From CAYTOJ01 sp964439415 (GTDB lineage Bacteria > Pseudomonadota > Alphaproteobacteria > Rickettsiales > CAZAGG01), in assembly GCA_964439415.1 (NCBI GenBank), contig CAYTOJ010000017.1, positions 1 through 22,117 on the forward strand: a DNA stretch of 22,117 bases, given 5' to 3'. The translations under genes were made by a program, and so were the position numbers. Numbering within the stretch: position 1 is the first letter of the stretch; every line of letters starts with the position of its first letter. Under the pieces are notes generated by a model, which was given only the letters and a program-made list of their open reading frames with translations, did not search any database and was not told the origin of the DNA. Positions 7,179-15,446 of this stretch are shown piece after piece.

Positions 7179-7184
7179 ATATCA

Positions 7185-8732
7185 ATGAACCGATTGTTTT
7201 ATGGCGATAATCTGGAAATTCTGCGGGAGCATGTCAGGGATGAATCCGTTGACCTGATATATATTGATCCACCTTTCAACTCCAAGCGTGATTATAACAT
7301 CATCTACGATGGCTCCACCGCGCAGACGAAAGCGTTTGGGGATACCTGGTCGATAGTCGGTGTGAATGAGTTGGAAGAACTTATATTTCAGCAAGAAGCA
7401 CAGCGTTATCATGTGCTGCATAAATTTCTGGATGGAATGAAGCAGATTCTGTTTCACTCCGCCATGGCGGCGGATCGCTCCATGTATGCCTATCTCATCA
7501 ATATGGGCGCAAGAATTGTGGAAATGCACCGCACGCTTAAAAGCACCGGCAGCTTCTACCTGCACTGCGACCCCACCGCCAGCCACTACCTGAAAATTCT
7601 GCTGGATGCGGTATTCGGCAGGGATAATTTCAGGAATGAGATCGCATGGTGCTATAGGCGTTATACAGCAGCCAGCAATAGATTTCAGCGGCTACATGAT
7701 ACCGTACTGTTTTATGGAAAAAATACTAAGTCATTTTTCTCCGATATAAGAATAGAATATACTGATAAATCTGGTGTTAATGATAGTCACTATAAACAGG
7801 ATGAGGATGGGAAGTGGTATCGTTGGCAAAAACGCAAAGATCAGGAGCCATATAAGGTATATTTATCGGAGGGGGTCAGACTAGGCGACTGGTGGGATAT
7901 TCCCATAATTAATGCATCTGCCAAAGAACGCCTGGGCTATCCCACTCAGAAGCCGGAAGCTCTGCTGGAGCGGATTATAAAAGCCAGTTGCCCAGAGGGA
8001 GGCGTAGTGATGGATGCCTACTGCGGCTGCGGCACTACCATAGCGGTAGCGCAGAAGCTTGGCATGGAATGGATTGGCATTGATATCACCTACCTTTCCA
8101 TTGACCTGATTCAACAGAGGCTGATTGACCATTTCTACCTGGAGGGGGTAGAACACCCCACCAAAGCGCAGGAAGAGAAAGCCAGAATTAAATTCAACCG
8201 CGATACTGATATTTTCGGCATCCCTAAGGATTTGGACAGCGCACGCAAACTGGCGCGGGAAACCAAAGGTGATTATGTCCGCAAAGAGTTTGAGAAATGG
8301 GCAGTATTTTCCGTAGGCGGTGTATACTCAGAAAAGCGCGGCGCTGACGGCGGCGTGGATGGTTATTTTTACATCTATGATCTCGATGCGAAAGGCAAGC
8401 CTTGCAAGCGTCAATGTTATATCCAGGTAAAATCCGGCAAAGTCGGCGTGAAGGACATCCGCGATTTCGACTCCACCCTTACCTCCCTGCAGTCCCCCAT
8501 CGGCATATTCGTGACGCTGGAAGAGGCCACCAAACCCATGCTGGAATATGCCGCCAGCTTGCCTAAGTACAAAAGCGCCATGCAACAGACATATGATAAA
8601 GTCACCATATTGAGCATTGAGCAGATTTTCCGGGATGAAACGCCTGATTTTGCCGTGCGCGCCACCAGAAGAGCCAGAAATATGGCAGATACTCTGGTAA
8701 ACGGTGATTTGTTTCTGGATATGGAGGATTAG
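7185..8732 (+). CDS. DNA methyltransferase (beta-class N6/N4) fused to an Mrr-like nuclease domain
   Basis: The start is taken at ATG 7185 (MNRLFYGDNLEILREH), 9 nt after AGGAG, giving 515 aa. A longer frame from 7095 is translatable but reads repeat sequence. The catalytic motif DPPF is at residues 28-31 and the SAM-binding motif DAYCGCGTT near 277-285; this order (IV before I) defines the beta class, which includes CcrM and type III Mod proteins. The middle region, with NEIAWCYRR and GYPTQKPEALLERII, should recognise DNA. After about residue 360 a second domain shows GADGGVDG (Asp392) and IQVKSGK (Gln414, Lys416), the D-QxK catalytic pattern of Mrr-family restriction nucleases. One polypeptide may therefore both modify and cleave DNA. 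No separate restriction or specificity subunit is adjacent. Confidence 0.9.
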   Translation: MNRLFYGDNLEILREHVRDESVDLIYIDPPFNSKRDYNIIYDGSTAQTKAFGDTWSIVGVNELEELIFQQEAQRYHVLHKFLDGMKQILFHSAMAADRSMYAYLINMGARIVEMHRTLKSTGSFYLHCDPTASHYLKILLDAVFGRDNFRNEIAWCYRRYTAASNRFQRLHDTVLFYGKNTKSFFSDIRIEYTDKSGVNDSHYKQDEDGKWYRWQKRKDQEPYKVYLSEGVRLGDWWDIPIINASAKERLGYPTQKPEALLERIIKASCPEGGVVMDAYCGCGTTIAVAQKLGMEWIGIDITYLSIDLIQQRLIDHFYLEGVEHPTKAQEEKARIKFNRDTDIFGIPKDLDSARKLARETKGDYVRKEFEKWAVFSVGGVYSEKRGADGGVDGYFYIYDLDAKGKPCKRQCYIQVKSGKVGVKDIRDFDSTLTSLQSPIGIFVTLEEATKPMLEYAASLPKYKSAMQQTYDKVTILSIEQIFRDETPDFAVRATRRARNMADTLVNGDLFLDMED

Positions 8733-8793
8733 AAAATACTCGCATTACAAATGATAATTTGCTATTAAGCTGCCATTTCAGGAGTTTTAGAGA

Positions 8794-9171
8794 ATGAACA
8801 CCATAAAGTTTGAACTGGTAACACCGGAGAAGCCGTATTTCTCTGATGCCGCAGAAATGGTACTGATACCGGGTTTAGAGGGTGATTTTGGTGTTCTGCC
8901 AGGTCATGCGCCCATTATATCGTCCTTACGCCCAGGCGTGGTGGAGGTGCTGCTTCCAGGCGCGGTTAAAAAGAGCTTTATTGTCAGTGGTGGTATTGCT
9001 GAAGTGGCTGGTGGCGAGAGATGCACCGTGCTTGCCACTGAATGCGCTGAACTTAACCTGGAGACCCGCGAGGCGGTGGAGGAGAATCTAAACCGTGCTT
9101 CCAGCCGTGAAGAAAAGGAAGCCGCAGCAGTCAAACTGGCGCAGGACAAAAACTGCACTGTAAAAGCTTGA
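8794..9171 (+). CDS. atpC: F1F0 ATP synthase epsilon subunit
   Basis: The epsilon subunit sits on the central stalk of F1 and modulates ATP hydrolysis. The 125-aa frame shows the N-terminal beta-sandwich (FELVTPEKPYFSDAAEMVLI, PGLEGDFGVLPGHAP, SFIVSGGIAEV) and a short C-terminal helical part. AGGAG lies about 9 nt upstream of ATG 8794. It is usually the last gene of atpHAGDC; here no other atp gene is present, and it follows the methyltransferase by 61 bp. Its last four bases (TTGA) overlap the start of the next gene, implying coupled translation. Confidence 0.93.
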   Translation: MNTIKFELVTPEKPYFSDAAEMVLIPGLEGDFGVLPGHAPIISSLRPGVVEVLLPGAVKKSFIVSGGIAEVAGGERCTVLATECAELNLETREAVEENLNRASSREEKEAAAVKLAQDKNCTVKA

Positions 9172-9545
9172 GCCGCAACACCAGGCAGCGCGATGCTATT
9201 TTAAAGGCAGTTACGACAAGTGCGCGCCCTTTAAGTCCGGCGGAGATATTATCAATCGCTGCGGTAGATGCCCCGGGAATCGGCATAGCCACAGTTTACC
9301 GCGAGATTAAAAGGCTGCTGGAAGCAGGGGCGATTGTAAGCGTGGAACTGCCCGGTGGCGCGGTTCTGTTTGAGAAGGCGAACATCAGCCACCATCACCA
9401 TTTTAAATGCGATTCATGTAGTAAGGTTTATGACTTACAAGGCTGTGTGCGGGATTTGCACGCACTGCTGCCCCCCAATTTCCACTTAACCCATCATACC
9501 ATATTAATGCACGGCACTTGCTCCGGGTGCTCAATGGGTGGGTGA
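9168..9545 (+). CDS. Fur-family metal-responsive transcriptional regulator
   Basis: The gene begins at TTG 9168, overlapping the atpC stop by four bases (TTGA). The 125-aa protein has the winged-helix DNA-binding half (RQRDAILKAVTTS, IGIATVYREIKRLLEAG). The metal-binding half includes HHHHFKCDSCSKVYD. Two CxxC pairs (CDSC and CSGC) form the structural zinc site of Fur-type proteins. Sequence alone does not say whether it senses iron, zinc, manganese or peroxide, so no fur/zur/perR symbol is given. It is slightly shorter than typical Fur proteins. The gene converges with the hypothetical gene ending at 9561. Confidence 0.9.
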   Translation: MSRNTRQRDAILKAVTTSARPLSPAEILSIAAVDAPGIGIATVYREIKRLLEAGAIVSVELPGGAVLFEKANISHHHHFKCDSCSKVYDLQGCVRDLHALLPPNFHLTHHTILMHGTCSGCSMGG

Positions 9546-9560
9546 TTGGTATGGAATAAG

Positions 9561-9950
9561 TTATTCGCGTGGCTTATTAGTTCCCCGGCTGCGGGTTTCT
9601 TTTGCAAAAAGTTCTTCAAAAAAACTTCCCCGTGTACCCTGCCCTTGACTCAATTCGCAACATTTCTCAAAAAAAGCGCTTAAATCCGCTGGAGAATCGG
9701 AGGGAAGTAGATACTCACTACGCGAACCAGGAGCAAGAGTATTATGAAGCCTGAACTCTATAGCTTTAAGTTGTTTATTAATAGTAATATCAAAAAATTC
9801 TGCAAAATTTTGCGCGTGATACTTTAAAAATCTTCTTATCTCTCTACTTTCCATTTTTGCATCAAAGTCATTGCCATGAAAAAATAGACTAAATTCCCTT
9901 ACGTTCTTTACTTTTATACTATATCCCCGCTCCCGTATCAGAATAACCAT
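9561..9950 (-). CDS. Hypothetical protein, about 129 aa, AT-rich
   Basis: Of two in-frame ATGs (9956 and 9950), the second is preferred because AAGGG lies 6 nt upstream of it. The protein is basic and probably soluble, with stretches VKNVREFSLFFHGNDFDAKM and RRFLKYHAQNFAEFF, and a charged C-terminus (KETRSRGTNKPRE). No known domain is recognised. Its start overlaps the end of the preceding gene (9919-10683) by 32 nt in another frame, so the two are probably co-transcribed and translationally coupled. The base composition is AT-rich compared with neighbouring core genes. A single frameshifted gene is unlikely, because both frames have their own plausible signals. Confidence 0.6.
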   Translation of the reverse strand: MVILIRERGYSIKVKNVREFSLFFHGNDFDAKMESREIRRFLKYHAQNFAEFFDITINKQLKAIEFRLHNTLAPGSRSEYLLPSDSPADLSAFFEKCCELSQGQGTRGSFFEELFAKETRSRGTNKPRE

Positions 9951-10683
9951 ATACATCCCTTAGGTAATGCAGAATATCGTTTTCAGCCTTTTCCCGCGCA
10001 GCAGTGTCATCTACAGTTTTATTAGTTTCTCTGATTGCGTTTTTGTGAGAACTTAAAAACTTCGATAGACTATCAATCATGTCAACTACTGGTATAAATG
10101 TATCTGTAGTCTTTCCTCCGGCTACTTTTTCTGTGACTGATTTAACCCCTTTTATTGTAATTGTACTTGTCTCTTGATCATAAGCACATGATAGCGGTGA
10201 TTGTACATCCCTAAAGAGAGTATAATAATTTTCAATCTGGCTTGGGTTATCGGCGGTCAATTCTATCACGCCGCAATCGGCTTGTGGGCTATCGTAACTA
10301 AATAGATTTACCTTCGCTTTGACTCCAGTTATCTTAGCCTTTTCCAGAAGTTCCTCTACTTCTGCCGCAAGGCAGCTAGCATAAAACTCGCTTGCAGTAT
10401 ATTCTGCTGGCAGCGCATATCCGTTATCACCTAGCATAAATAAAAATAAATCCGAATTGCTGTATATTAAAGAAATGCTGGCTTTTGCGGATATACTTGC
10501 AACTAAATCAAAGATGTTCTGTTGCTGCTTCCCAACTGCATAAATTTTGATTCCATCAGCTGTAGCGCTAGTATCAAAAGTGTACTTATGTGTATTAACG
10601 GCTAATTCATACTTACCAATACCTGGAGCATATCTCTCCAAGCGATTATGAATGCGTGATGACCAATTAAAATTATTACTCAT
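9919..10683 (-). CDS. Hypothetical protein, 254 aa, AT-rich
   Basis: The frame starts at ATG 10683 (MSNNFNWSSRIHNRLERYAP) with CAGGGT close upstream. There is no signal peptide or membrane span. The middle looks like mixed alpha/beta (SISLIYSNSDLFLFMLGDNG, KAKVNLFSYDSPQADCGVIE, TSTITIKGVKSVTEKV). The C-terminus is charged and helical (KTVDDTAAREKAENDILHYL). I recognise no family. It forms an apparent two-gene operon with the gene at 9561-9950. Low GC and lack of recognisable relatives suggest lineage-specific or acquired DNA. Confidence 0.65.
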   Translation of the reverse strand: MSNNFNWSSRIHNRLERYAPGIGKYELAVNTHKYTFDTSATADGIKIYAVGKQQQNIFDLVASISAKASISLIYSNSDLFLFMLGDNGYALPAEYTASEFYASCLAAEVEELLEKAKITGVKAKVNLFSYDSPQADCGVIELTADNPSQIENYYTLFRDVQSPLSCAYDQETSTITIKGVKSVTEKVAGGKTTDTFIPVVDMIDSLSKFLSSHKNAIRETNKTVDDTAAREKAENDILHYLRDVYGYSDTGAGI

Positions 10684-10782
10684 ACCCTGAAATGTTATTA
10701 TTCTCAGAATATTAGTTATAATAACTTATTATGCAGCCTACTTTTTGTTATTCTTTTATTGCAAACCAGCTTTGCGCGAGGC

Positions 10783-11331
10783 CTACTTCCCTTTCTCGGC
10801 ATCAGCGGCGACTTGCAGTTTTATGATAGAGTCCGGGTTGCTGACTGAGCCATTTGCGCCGTCCCCCTTCTTGATTTTATCAACGAATTCCATACCGCTT
10901 ACTACCTTGCCCCAGGCACTGTACTGGCGATCCAGGTGATTAGAATCCGCCAGGACTATGAAAAACTGACTATCCGCACCATCCACAAAGCCTGGTCTGG
11001 CCATGGAGACTATGCCGCGCACATGTTTTACATCGCTGAATTCCGCTTTAATCTTCTGGCCTGAGCCGCCTGTGCCATCCCCGCTTGGGTCGCCGGTCTG
11101 CGCCATGAAGCCGTCAATCACGCGGTGGAACTTCAGACCATCGTAGAATTTCTGGCGGGTAAGTTCCTTAATCCGCTTAACGTGACGGGGGGCTTTGTCG
11201 GGCATTAGTTCTATCACTACCCGGCCATCCCTCAAATCCAGATAGAGTGTGTTTTCCAGATCAGCAGCTTTGGCTTTGGCAGTCATAGTAAATCCCAGTA
11301 TAATAATTACAAAAGCTTTCAGAAATTTCAT
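10783..11331 (-). CDS. Exported cyclophilin-type peptidyl-prolyl cis-trans isomerase
   Basis: Cyclophilins catalyse proline isomerisation during protein folding. The start ATG 11331 is chosen because it gives a clean signal peptide (MKFLKAFVIIILGFTMTAKA, cleavage near AKA-ADL) and has GGGGA about 8 nt upstream; a start at 11352 would add seven residues in front. The catalytic domain shows FYDGLKFHRVIDGFMAQTGD, GTGGSGQKIKAEF, MARPGFVDGADSQFFIV and the active-site tryptophan region YSAWGKVVSGMEFVDKI. Final location is the periplasm, where it would assist envelope proteins. It is divergent from ugd. Confidence 0.93.
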   Translation of the reverse strand: MKFLKAFVIIILGFTMTAKAKAADLENTLYLDLRDGRVVIELMPDKAPRHVKRIKELTRQKFYDGLKFHRVIDGFMAQTGDPSGDGTGGSGQKIKAEFSDVKHVRGIVSMARPGFVDGADSQFFIVLADSNHLDRQYSAWGKVVSGMEFVDKIKKGDGANGSVSNPDSIIKLQVAADAEKGK

Positions 11332-11364
11332 GCTCGTTCCCCAGCTTATCAAAACACTAATAGC

Positions 11365-11402
11365 CTATTGCATCCTGGAACAGGTGATGCAATAGCTTTT
11401 TA
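11365..11402 (+). terminator. Terminator-like hairpin in the ugd 5' leader
   Basis: CTATTGCATC (11365-11374) pairs perfectly over 10 bp with GATGCAATAG (11386-11395), with an inner CCTG/CAGG extension, and is followed by CTTTTTAT. This is a textbook intrinsic terminator on the plus strand, yet no plus-strand gene lies upstream (the cyclophilin runs the other way). It ends 20 nt before the ugd start, so attenuation of ugd is a possible role. Confidence 0.65.
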
Positions 11403-11422
11403 TAAACCTTTGAGGGATTTTC

Positions 11423-12739
11423 ATGCGTATAGTAATGCTTGGCTGCGGTTATGTTGGCCTGGTATCAGGGGCTTGCTTTTCCGAATTCGGCTATGAAGTG
11501 ATCTGCGTGGATACCGATGAAGCAAGAGTTGAGGATTTACGAAAAGGCATAATGCCGATTTATGAGCCTGGGTTGGAAGACCTTGTCATGCGCAATGTGC
11601 GGGGGGAGCGTTTATTTTTTGAAACATCCCTGGCGAAGGCTCTGCAAGGTGCATCGGCGGTGTTTATCGCGGTGGGAACCCCATCCCGCCGGGGGGATGG
11701 CCATGCTGATTTAAGTTATGTTTTTAAAGCCGCTGAGGAAATAGCTGATAATTTAAGTAGCTACGCGGTAGTGGTTGTAAAATCCACCGTTCCGGTGGGA
11801 ACTGGTGCTGCTGTTAAAAAGATAATCCGGGAGCGTAACCCCGGCCTTGATTTTGACATGGCCTCCAACCCAGAATTCCTGCGCGAAGGTTCCGCGATTA
11901 ATGACTTCATGCGCCCTGACCGGGTGGTGATAGGGGCGGAGAATGAACGCACTGAGAAAATGATGCGCCGCATTTACCGCCCGCTTAACCTTAATGAAAC
12001 GCCGCTGCTGTTTACTTCCATTGAATCTTCCGAGTTGGCGAAATACGCGGCTAATGCGTTTCTGGCGGTAAAAGTGGCCTATATAAATGAGATAGCAAAC
12101 TTATGCGAGAAAACCGGGGCGGATGTTCATAGCGTTGCCAAGGCAATCGGCCTGGATAAGCGCATCGGCGCGAAATTTCTGCACCCTGGCCCCGGTTACG
12201 GTGGCTCGTGCTTCCCTAAGGACACCCGGGCACTGCTGCAAACTGCTAAGGAGCATCACTCCCCCATCTCTATTGTCGAAGCAGCGGTAAATTCTAATGA
12301 GGTTCGCAAAAGTGATATGGCGGCCAGGATAGTCAAGGCAATGGGCGGCCAGGTAAAGGGGCGTATTATCGGCGTGCTGGGGCTTTCCTTCAAGCCCAAT
12401 ACCGATGATGTAAGGGAAAGCCCGGCACTGGCAATAGTGCAGGAACTGCATAAACAGGGGGCGTATATAAAGGTGTTTGACCCGGCAGCTATGCATGAGG
12501 CTCAGAAAATAATAGGAAATTATGTTGAATACTGCGATGATGCCTATGATGCCATTTTTGAGGCGGAAGCACTGGTGATTGTTACTGAGTGGAACGAGTT
12601 CCGCAGTTTAGACCTCAAAAAAACCGCACGGCTGCTGAAAAATAAACTTATTATTGACCTGCGGAACATATATAAACCTGAGGAAATGGAAGCGGAAGGG
12701 TTCAGCTATATTTCCCTTGGCCGTAGAATGGTAAAATAA
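11423..12739 (+). CDS. ugd: UDP-glucose 6-dehydrogenase
   Basis: This enzyme oxidises UDP-glucose twice with NAD+ to UDP-glucuronate, a precursor for capsule, exopolysaccharide or lipid A sugars. The 438-aa protein has the N-terminal Rossmann fold (MRIVMLGCGYVGLVSGACF), the conserved stretches GTPSRRGDGHADLSYV, KSTVPVGTG and NPEFLREGSAINDF, and the catalytic cysteine in GPGYGGSCFPKDTRAL (Cys263). The C-terminal domain includes GLSFKPNTDDVRESPAL. GAGG lies 9 nt upstream of ATG 11423. It is followed after 13 nt by the PBP1A gene and preceded by a terminator-like hairpin. Confidence 0.96.
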   Translation: MRIVMLGCGYVGLVSGACFSEFGYEVICVDTDEARVEDLRKGIMPIYEPGLEDLVMRNVRGERLFFETSLAKALQGASAVFIAVGTPSRRGDGHADLSYVFKAAEEIADNLSSYAVVVVKSTVPVGTGAAVKKIIRERNPGLDFDMASNPEFLREGSAINDFMRPDRVVIGAENERTEKMMRRIYRPLNLNETPLLFTSIESSELAKYAANAFLAVKVAYINEIANLCEKTGADVHSVAKAIGLDKRIGAKFLHPGPGYGGSCFPKDTRALLQTAKEHHSPISIVEAAVNSNEVRKSDMAARIVKAMGGQVKGRIIGVLGLSFKPNTDDVRESPALAIVQELHKQGAYIKVFDPAAMHEAQKIIGNYVEYCDDAYDAIFEAEALVIVTEWNEFRSLDLKKTARLLKNKLIIDLRNIYKPEEMEAEGFSYISLGRRMVK

Positions 12740-12752
12740 ACAATAAACCTCT

Positions 12753-15278
12753 GTGCTGACCAGATTTTTTATACATGTTGCGGCTGTTCTGTTCTTCCTT
12801 GGCATTTTCGCCGTGGCGGGAGTGGTGGGGATTATGCTGCATTATGGCCGCAACCTGCCGGATATATCCCAGCTTTCTCATTATGAACCGCCCAATACCA
12901 CCAGGCTTTACGCCGGAAACGGCAAACTGATGGAGGAGTACGCTGTAGAGAACCGCCTGTTCGTGCCGGTAACGGCAGTGCCGGAGCGGGTGATACAGGC
13001 ATTTCTGGCGGCCGAGGACAGAAATTTCTATGAGCACGGCGGGGTGGATTTTACCAGTATTTTCAGGGCGGCGTATGTTAACATATCAAGCCACGGGCAG
13101 GATAGAGGGCTGGTAGGTGGCTCCACCATCACGCAGCAGGTTATAAAAAACTTTCTGCTGACTAATGAGAAAACCCTGGGGCGCAAGGTGAAGGAGGCTA
13201 TTTTAGCCTTCAGAGTCTCCCACGCTTTCAGTAAGGATAGAATCCTGGAGCTATACCTTAACCAGATATACCTGGGGCGAAGATCATACGGTGTAGTCGC
13301 GGCGGCGCTTAATTATTTCAACAAATCGGTTGATGAACTCACCATAGAGGAAGCTGCACTGCTGGCGGCAATGCCGAAATCGCCCGTCACCCTTGACCCG
13401 GTAAGAAATCCCCAGCGTGCGCTGGAGCGGCGCAACTGGGTGATAGATGGTATGCAGGAAGTGGGTTTTATAACCGCCGAAGAAGCTAAAGCGGCAAAAA
13501 ATACACCCATTGCCCTGCGTAACCGCTCAACGGATGAGACAACAAAAGCCGATTACTTCGCTGAGGAAGTGCGGCGCTGGATGATAGCCAAATACGGATT
13601 CGATCAGGTATATAAAGGTGGCTATTCAGTACGCACCACGCTAGACCCCATATTGCAGAGATACGCCGAGGAAGCGCTGACGGAGGGGCTTGCCGCCTAT
13701 GATCACAAACATAGCGGCTACCGGGGAGCCATAAAGAAGCTGCAAAGCGGTGATGATTGGCAAAAATCTCTGGCGGAGATGGATGATAACCAGATCCCCG
13801 TATTCTGGCATTATGCATATGTTACAGAGAGCAGCGCAAAGGAGGCTAGAATAAAGCTGAAAGATGGTAGCGAGGGAGTGGTTTTATTAAGTGATTCACT
13901 CTGGGCAAGTGTGAAGGGAAGAGCGCCATCCAGGATGTCAACGGTGTTAGCGGCTGGCGATATAATAGCGGTGGAGAAAAAAGCAGCAGGTTCATCAGGG
14001 GATGAGGGCGGCAGCGACAAGAACGAAGATAAAACGGAAAAATACTACCTGCGCCAGATACCGCAATTAAACGGTGCGTTGATAGTGATGGATCCCCACA
14101 CCGGGCGGGTGCTGGCAATGGTGGGCGGCTTCGGCGTGTCAGACTATAACCGTGTTAGTCAAGCCAGGAGGCAGCCTGGTTCAGCTTTCAAGCCGTTCGT
14201 ATATCTAACAGCATTGGAGAATGGTTTCTCCCCTTCCAGCATTATTGTGGATGGGCCGATTACCTTAAGCCAGGGGGCGGGAATGCCATCCTGGAGCCCG
14301 CAGAATTACAGCAATGACTTTCTAGGCCCTACAACTTTGCGCGTTGGGCTGGAGAAATCCCGCAATGCTATGACGGTACGACTTAGTCTGGCGCTTGGCA
14401 TTGACCGGATAATAGATGTATCCAAACGTTTTGGCATATACGATGATGTTGCGCGTAACTTCTCCTTCATTCTGGGCGCACTGGAGACTACGCCACTGAA
14501 GCTCACTAATGCATATAGCATTATCGCCAACGGGGGCTATAAGGTGGAGCCAAGGCTGATTGACCGTATCCAGGATCGCTACGGCAAAACCATATATAAG
14601 TGGGATGAAAGAGTCTGCCAGACCTGCGCTGATCCATCAGCTATGGATGCGCCGGAGCCGCCGATCTTGAGCGATACGCGGGAGAGGATACTCGACCCGG
14701 TTACGGCTTACCAGATGACATCCATACTGAAAGGCGTGTGCGAGCGCGGCACGGCGGCAAAAGCGAAGGAACTTCTCCGCCCGGTAGCAGGCAAAACCGG
14801 AACAACCAACGATTCTCACGATGTCTGGTTTATCGGCTACACGCCGGATTTAGTGGTGGGAACATATATGGGCTTTGACCAGCCGAAAAGCCTGGGGCAT
14901 AAGGAAACGGGCGGCAGCGCGGCGCTTCCGGTATTCATGAATTTTCTGCAAAGGGCTTTAAAGGATGTTCCGGCTAAGCCGTTCCCAGTTCCAAAGGAAA
15001 TCCGCCTGGTGCGGGTGGATCGTAACAGCGGCCAGGCTCCGTGGGAGGGAACGGCGGATAACCAGATTATCCTGGAGGCTTTCCGGGCAGATGGAACCAG
15101 GCCACAAAACACCCAGCCGCTACATTCCAGCCCCGGCCAGGATGAAGGCGGAAATAACAGCAGCGATAACAGCATAAGCACCCCCCAGTATTACCCGCCG
15201 GATGAGGACTATATCCCCCCGGAAAACAGCGAACCACGCGAATATAAACCAACCGTAGGCACTGGCGGGATATATTAA
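12753..15278 (+). CDS. mrcA: Class A penicillin-binding protein 1A (glycosyltransferase/transpeptidase)
   Basis: This bifunctional enzyme polymerises lipid II into glycan strands and cross-links the peptides. GTG 12753 is the first possible start after an in-frame stop; no strong Shine-Dalgarno sequence is seen, so coupling with ugd (13 nt upstream) is possible. The order is: membrane anchor (residues 5-30), GT51 domain with catalytic Glu88 in AAEDRNFYEHGG and GGSTITQQVIKN, an OB-like insert around 330-430, and the transpeptidase with SAFK (Ser477), SRN (536-538) and KTGT (681-684). The C-terminus after about 780 is low-complexity and rich in Pro, Asp and Glu. At 841 aa it has ordinary length for alphaproteobacterial PBP1A. 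Confidence 0.96.
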   Translation: MLTRFFIHVAAVLFFLGIFAVAGVVGIMLHYGRNLPDISQLSHYEPPNTTRLYAGNGKLMEEYAVENRLFVPVTAVPERVIQAFLAAEDRNFYEHGGVDFTSIFRAAYVNISSHGQDRGLVGGSTITQQVIKNFLLTNEKTLGRKVKEAILAFRVSHAFSKDRILELYLNQIYLGRRSYGVVAAALNYFNKSVDELTIEEAALLAAMPKSPVTLDPVRNPQRALERRNWVIDGMQEVGFITAEEAKAAKNTPIALRNRSTDETTKADYFAEEVRRWMIAKYGFDQVYKGGYSVRTTLDPILQRYAEEALTEGLAAYDHKHSGYRGAIKKLQSGDDWQKSLAEMDDNQIPVFWHYAYVTESSAKEARIKLKDGSEGVVLLSDSLWASVKGRAPSRMSTVLAAGDIIAVEKKAAGSSGDEGGSDKNEDKTEKYYLRQIPQLNGALIVMDPHTGRVLAMVGGFGVSDYNRVSQARRQPGSAFKPFVYLTALENGFSPSSIIVDGPITLSQGAGMPSWSPQNYSNDFLGPTTLRVGLEKSRNAMTVRLSLALGIDRIIDVSKRFGIYDDVARNFSFILGALETTPLKLTNAYSIIANGGYKVEPRLIDRIQDRYGKTIYKWDERVCQTCADPSAMDAPEPPILSDTRERILDPVTAYQMTSILKGVCERGTAAKAKELLRPVAGKTGTTNDSHDVWFIGYTPDLVVGTYMGFDQPKSLGHKETGGSAALPVFMNFLQRALKDVPAKPFPVPKEIRLVRVDRNSGQAPWEGTADNQIILEAFRADGTRPQNTQPLHSSPGQDEGGNNSSDNSISTPQYYPPDEDYIPPENSEPREYKPTVGTGGIY

Positions 15279-15446
15279 CCCCCTCTAATTGGCTGGAGTG
15301 CATTGCTGAAATATCAATTGATTAACTACTTTGCTTAATTGCTCATTGTCAAAAATGCTTAATATCGCCCCTTACCAATAGTAACAATTATCCGCTATAA
15401 ATCCTAATATTAATTAATTAATTCACTTATAAATGCGGAGAATTGT

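Noticed and set aside
7095..7184. Upstream extension of the methyltransferase frame (extra 30 codons)
   Set aside because: The extension translates repeat R1, lacks a ribosome binding site and is not family-like; ATG 7185 has AGGAG at ideal spacing and starts with the family N-terminus.
9546..9600. Terminator between the Fur-family gene and the convergent unknown gene
   Set aside because: Only a 6-bp AATAAG/CTTATT pairing with a long loop and no T-run is visible, overlapping coding sequence.
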